64,000 nucleotides of DNA from Thermococcus sp. (GTDB lineage Archaea > Methanobacteriota_B > Thermococci > Thermococcales > Thermococcaceae): positions 1-64,000 of the forward strand of contig NZ_WANV01000038.1 in assembly GCF_015521605.1 (NCBI RefSeq), in the 5' to 3' direction. Within the stretch, counting starts at the first letter, position 1, and every line of letters begins with the position of its first letter. Positions 63,664-64,000 of the stretch are shown one piece after another. Under the pieces are notes generated by a model. The model searched no databases, was not told the origin of the DNA, and saw only the letters and a program-made list of their open reading frames with translations. A program made the translations under genes and the position numbers.

Positions 63664-64000
63664 CTATTTTTTGAAGACCCTCACGTCAACGACGACGTGC
63701 CAGACACCGGGGGCGTAGCGTTTGATGACCAGCTCGTTGAGCTTTTCCGCCTCACAGCCGTGCTCTCTGGCTATATCCCGGAACGTCCTGAAAGGCTCAT
63801 CAGGCATCAGCCTCTCGGGCACGGTGTTGTGGTAGTGGATCACAGCCCCATCCTTCGCTATGCTGAGCGCCTTGGGGATGAACTCGTGGGTTGTAACAAC
63901 GTAGCCCATGATGACCCTGTCCGCTATGTCCTCGCCGGGGAAATCGCGGTTGTCGAGGTTGTAGGCCGTCATCCTGTCCTGAACCCGGTTCAGCTCAATG
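63664..64000 (-). CDS. taw2: TYW2/Taw2-type tRNA wyosine methyltransferase-fold enzyme, C-terminal part
   Basis: The last ~111 residues of a class I Rossmann enzyme are present, running off the window edge at 64000. 'IADRVIMGYVVTTHEFIPKALSIAKDGAVIHYHNTVPE' and 'KRYAPGVWHVVVDVRVFKK' match, from memory, archaeal TYW2 (Taw2), which transfers the 3-amino-3-carboxypropyl group of SAM to 4-demethylwyosine at tRNA-Phe G37. The related Trm5 family has NPPxR-type motifs instead. The start lies outside the window. Confidence 0.82.
   Translation of the reverse strand, partial: IELNRVQDRMTAYNLDNRDFPGEDIADRVIMGYVVTTHEFIPKALSIAKDGAVIHYHNTVPERLMPDEPFRTFRDIAREHGCEAEKLNELVIKRYAPGVWHVVVDVRVFKK

Overview
This 64 kb window is archaeal chromosome from a hyperthermophile of the Thermococcales, most likely a Thermococcus. 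The evidence is aEF-2 and aEF-1alpha, topoisomerase VI, AglB/STT3, archaemetzincin, aIF1A-RIO1-Dim2, a tungsten aldehyde oxidoreductase closest in my memory to formaldehyde:ferredoxin oxidoreductase (FOR) of Pyrococcus, strong purine-rich Shine-Dalgarno (SD) sequences mixed with leaderless promoters, and dense overlapping operons. Most of the window is GC-rich core genome. One block (about 50.7-61.0 kb) is clearly AT-rich.

Layout. 0-5 kb: metabolic and envelope genes on the minus strand (TldD, MazG, racemase-like, ParA-like, MscS, CoaBC). 4.6-7.9 kb: a minus-strand set made of CrcB/FluC, DUF190 and four genes of unknown function. It is headed by a sequence that reads as a fluoride (crcB) riboswitch at 7804-7870, which would make the unknown genes candidate fluoride-response genes. 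8-19 kb: archaemetzincin, radical SAM protein, a small exported protein, Bcp, pyruvate kinase, APC/UspA transporter, TrmY, adenylate kinase, MoaD-like and other small genes. 19-24 kb: glmS-aglB N-glycosylation pair. 24-30 kb: methyltransferase, GT-C glycosyltransferase, a decayed PIN-toxin locus, RNase HII and a ZnuBC-like transporter. 30-37.4 kb: a long operon joining aIF1A, RIO1 kinase and Dim2 to topoisomerase VI. 37.4 kb: MptA, first enzyme of the preQ0/archaeosine and pterin routes. 38.5-45.1 kb: a coupled cluster with one small secreted protein, four paralogous membrane-anchored surface proteins and an ABC-2 exporter, bracketed by a 17-bp direct repeat. 45-50.7 kb: HD hydrolase, EF-2, a candidate structured RNA, EF-1alpha, S10 and tRNA-Ser(GGA).

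50.7-61.0 kb is the most interesting part. It is an AT-rich six-gene minus-strand operon lying immediately downstream of tRNA-Ser. Its order is HerA helicase, a 1583-residue AAA+-type ATPase, NurA nuclease, an ArcS-like (DUF5591) protein, a DpdA-like transglycosylase with intact catalytic and zinc residues, and a YaaA/DUF6884-like protein. I read it as a candidate self/non-self system: the last three genes would put a 7-deazaguanine base into DNA and the first three would process unmodified DNA. The window ends with FOR plus a MoaD-like partner, a small Cys-rich protein and the end of a TYW2/Taw2-type tRNA-modifying enzyme.

All functions come from reading motifs and from recalled family knowledge; no database search was run.
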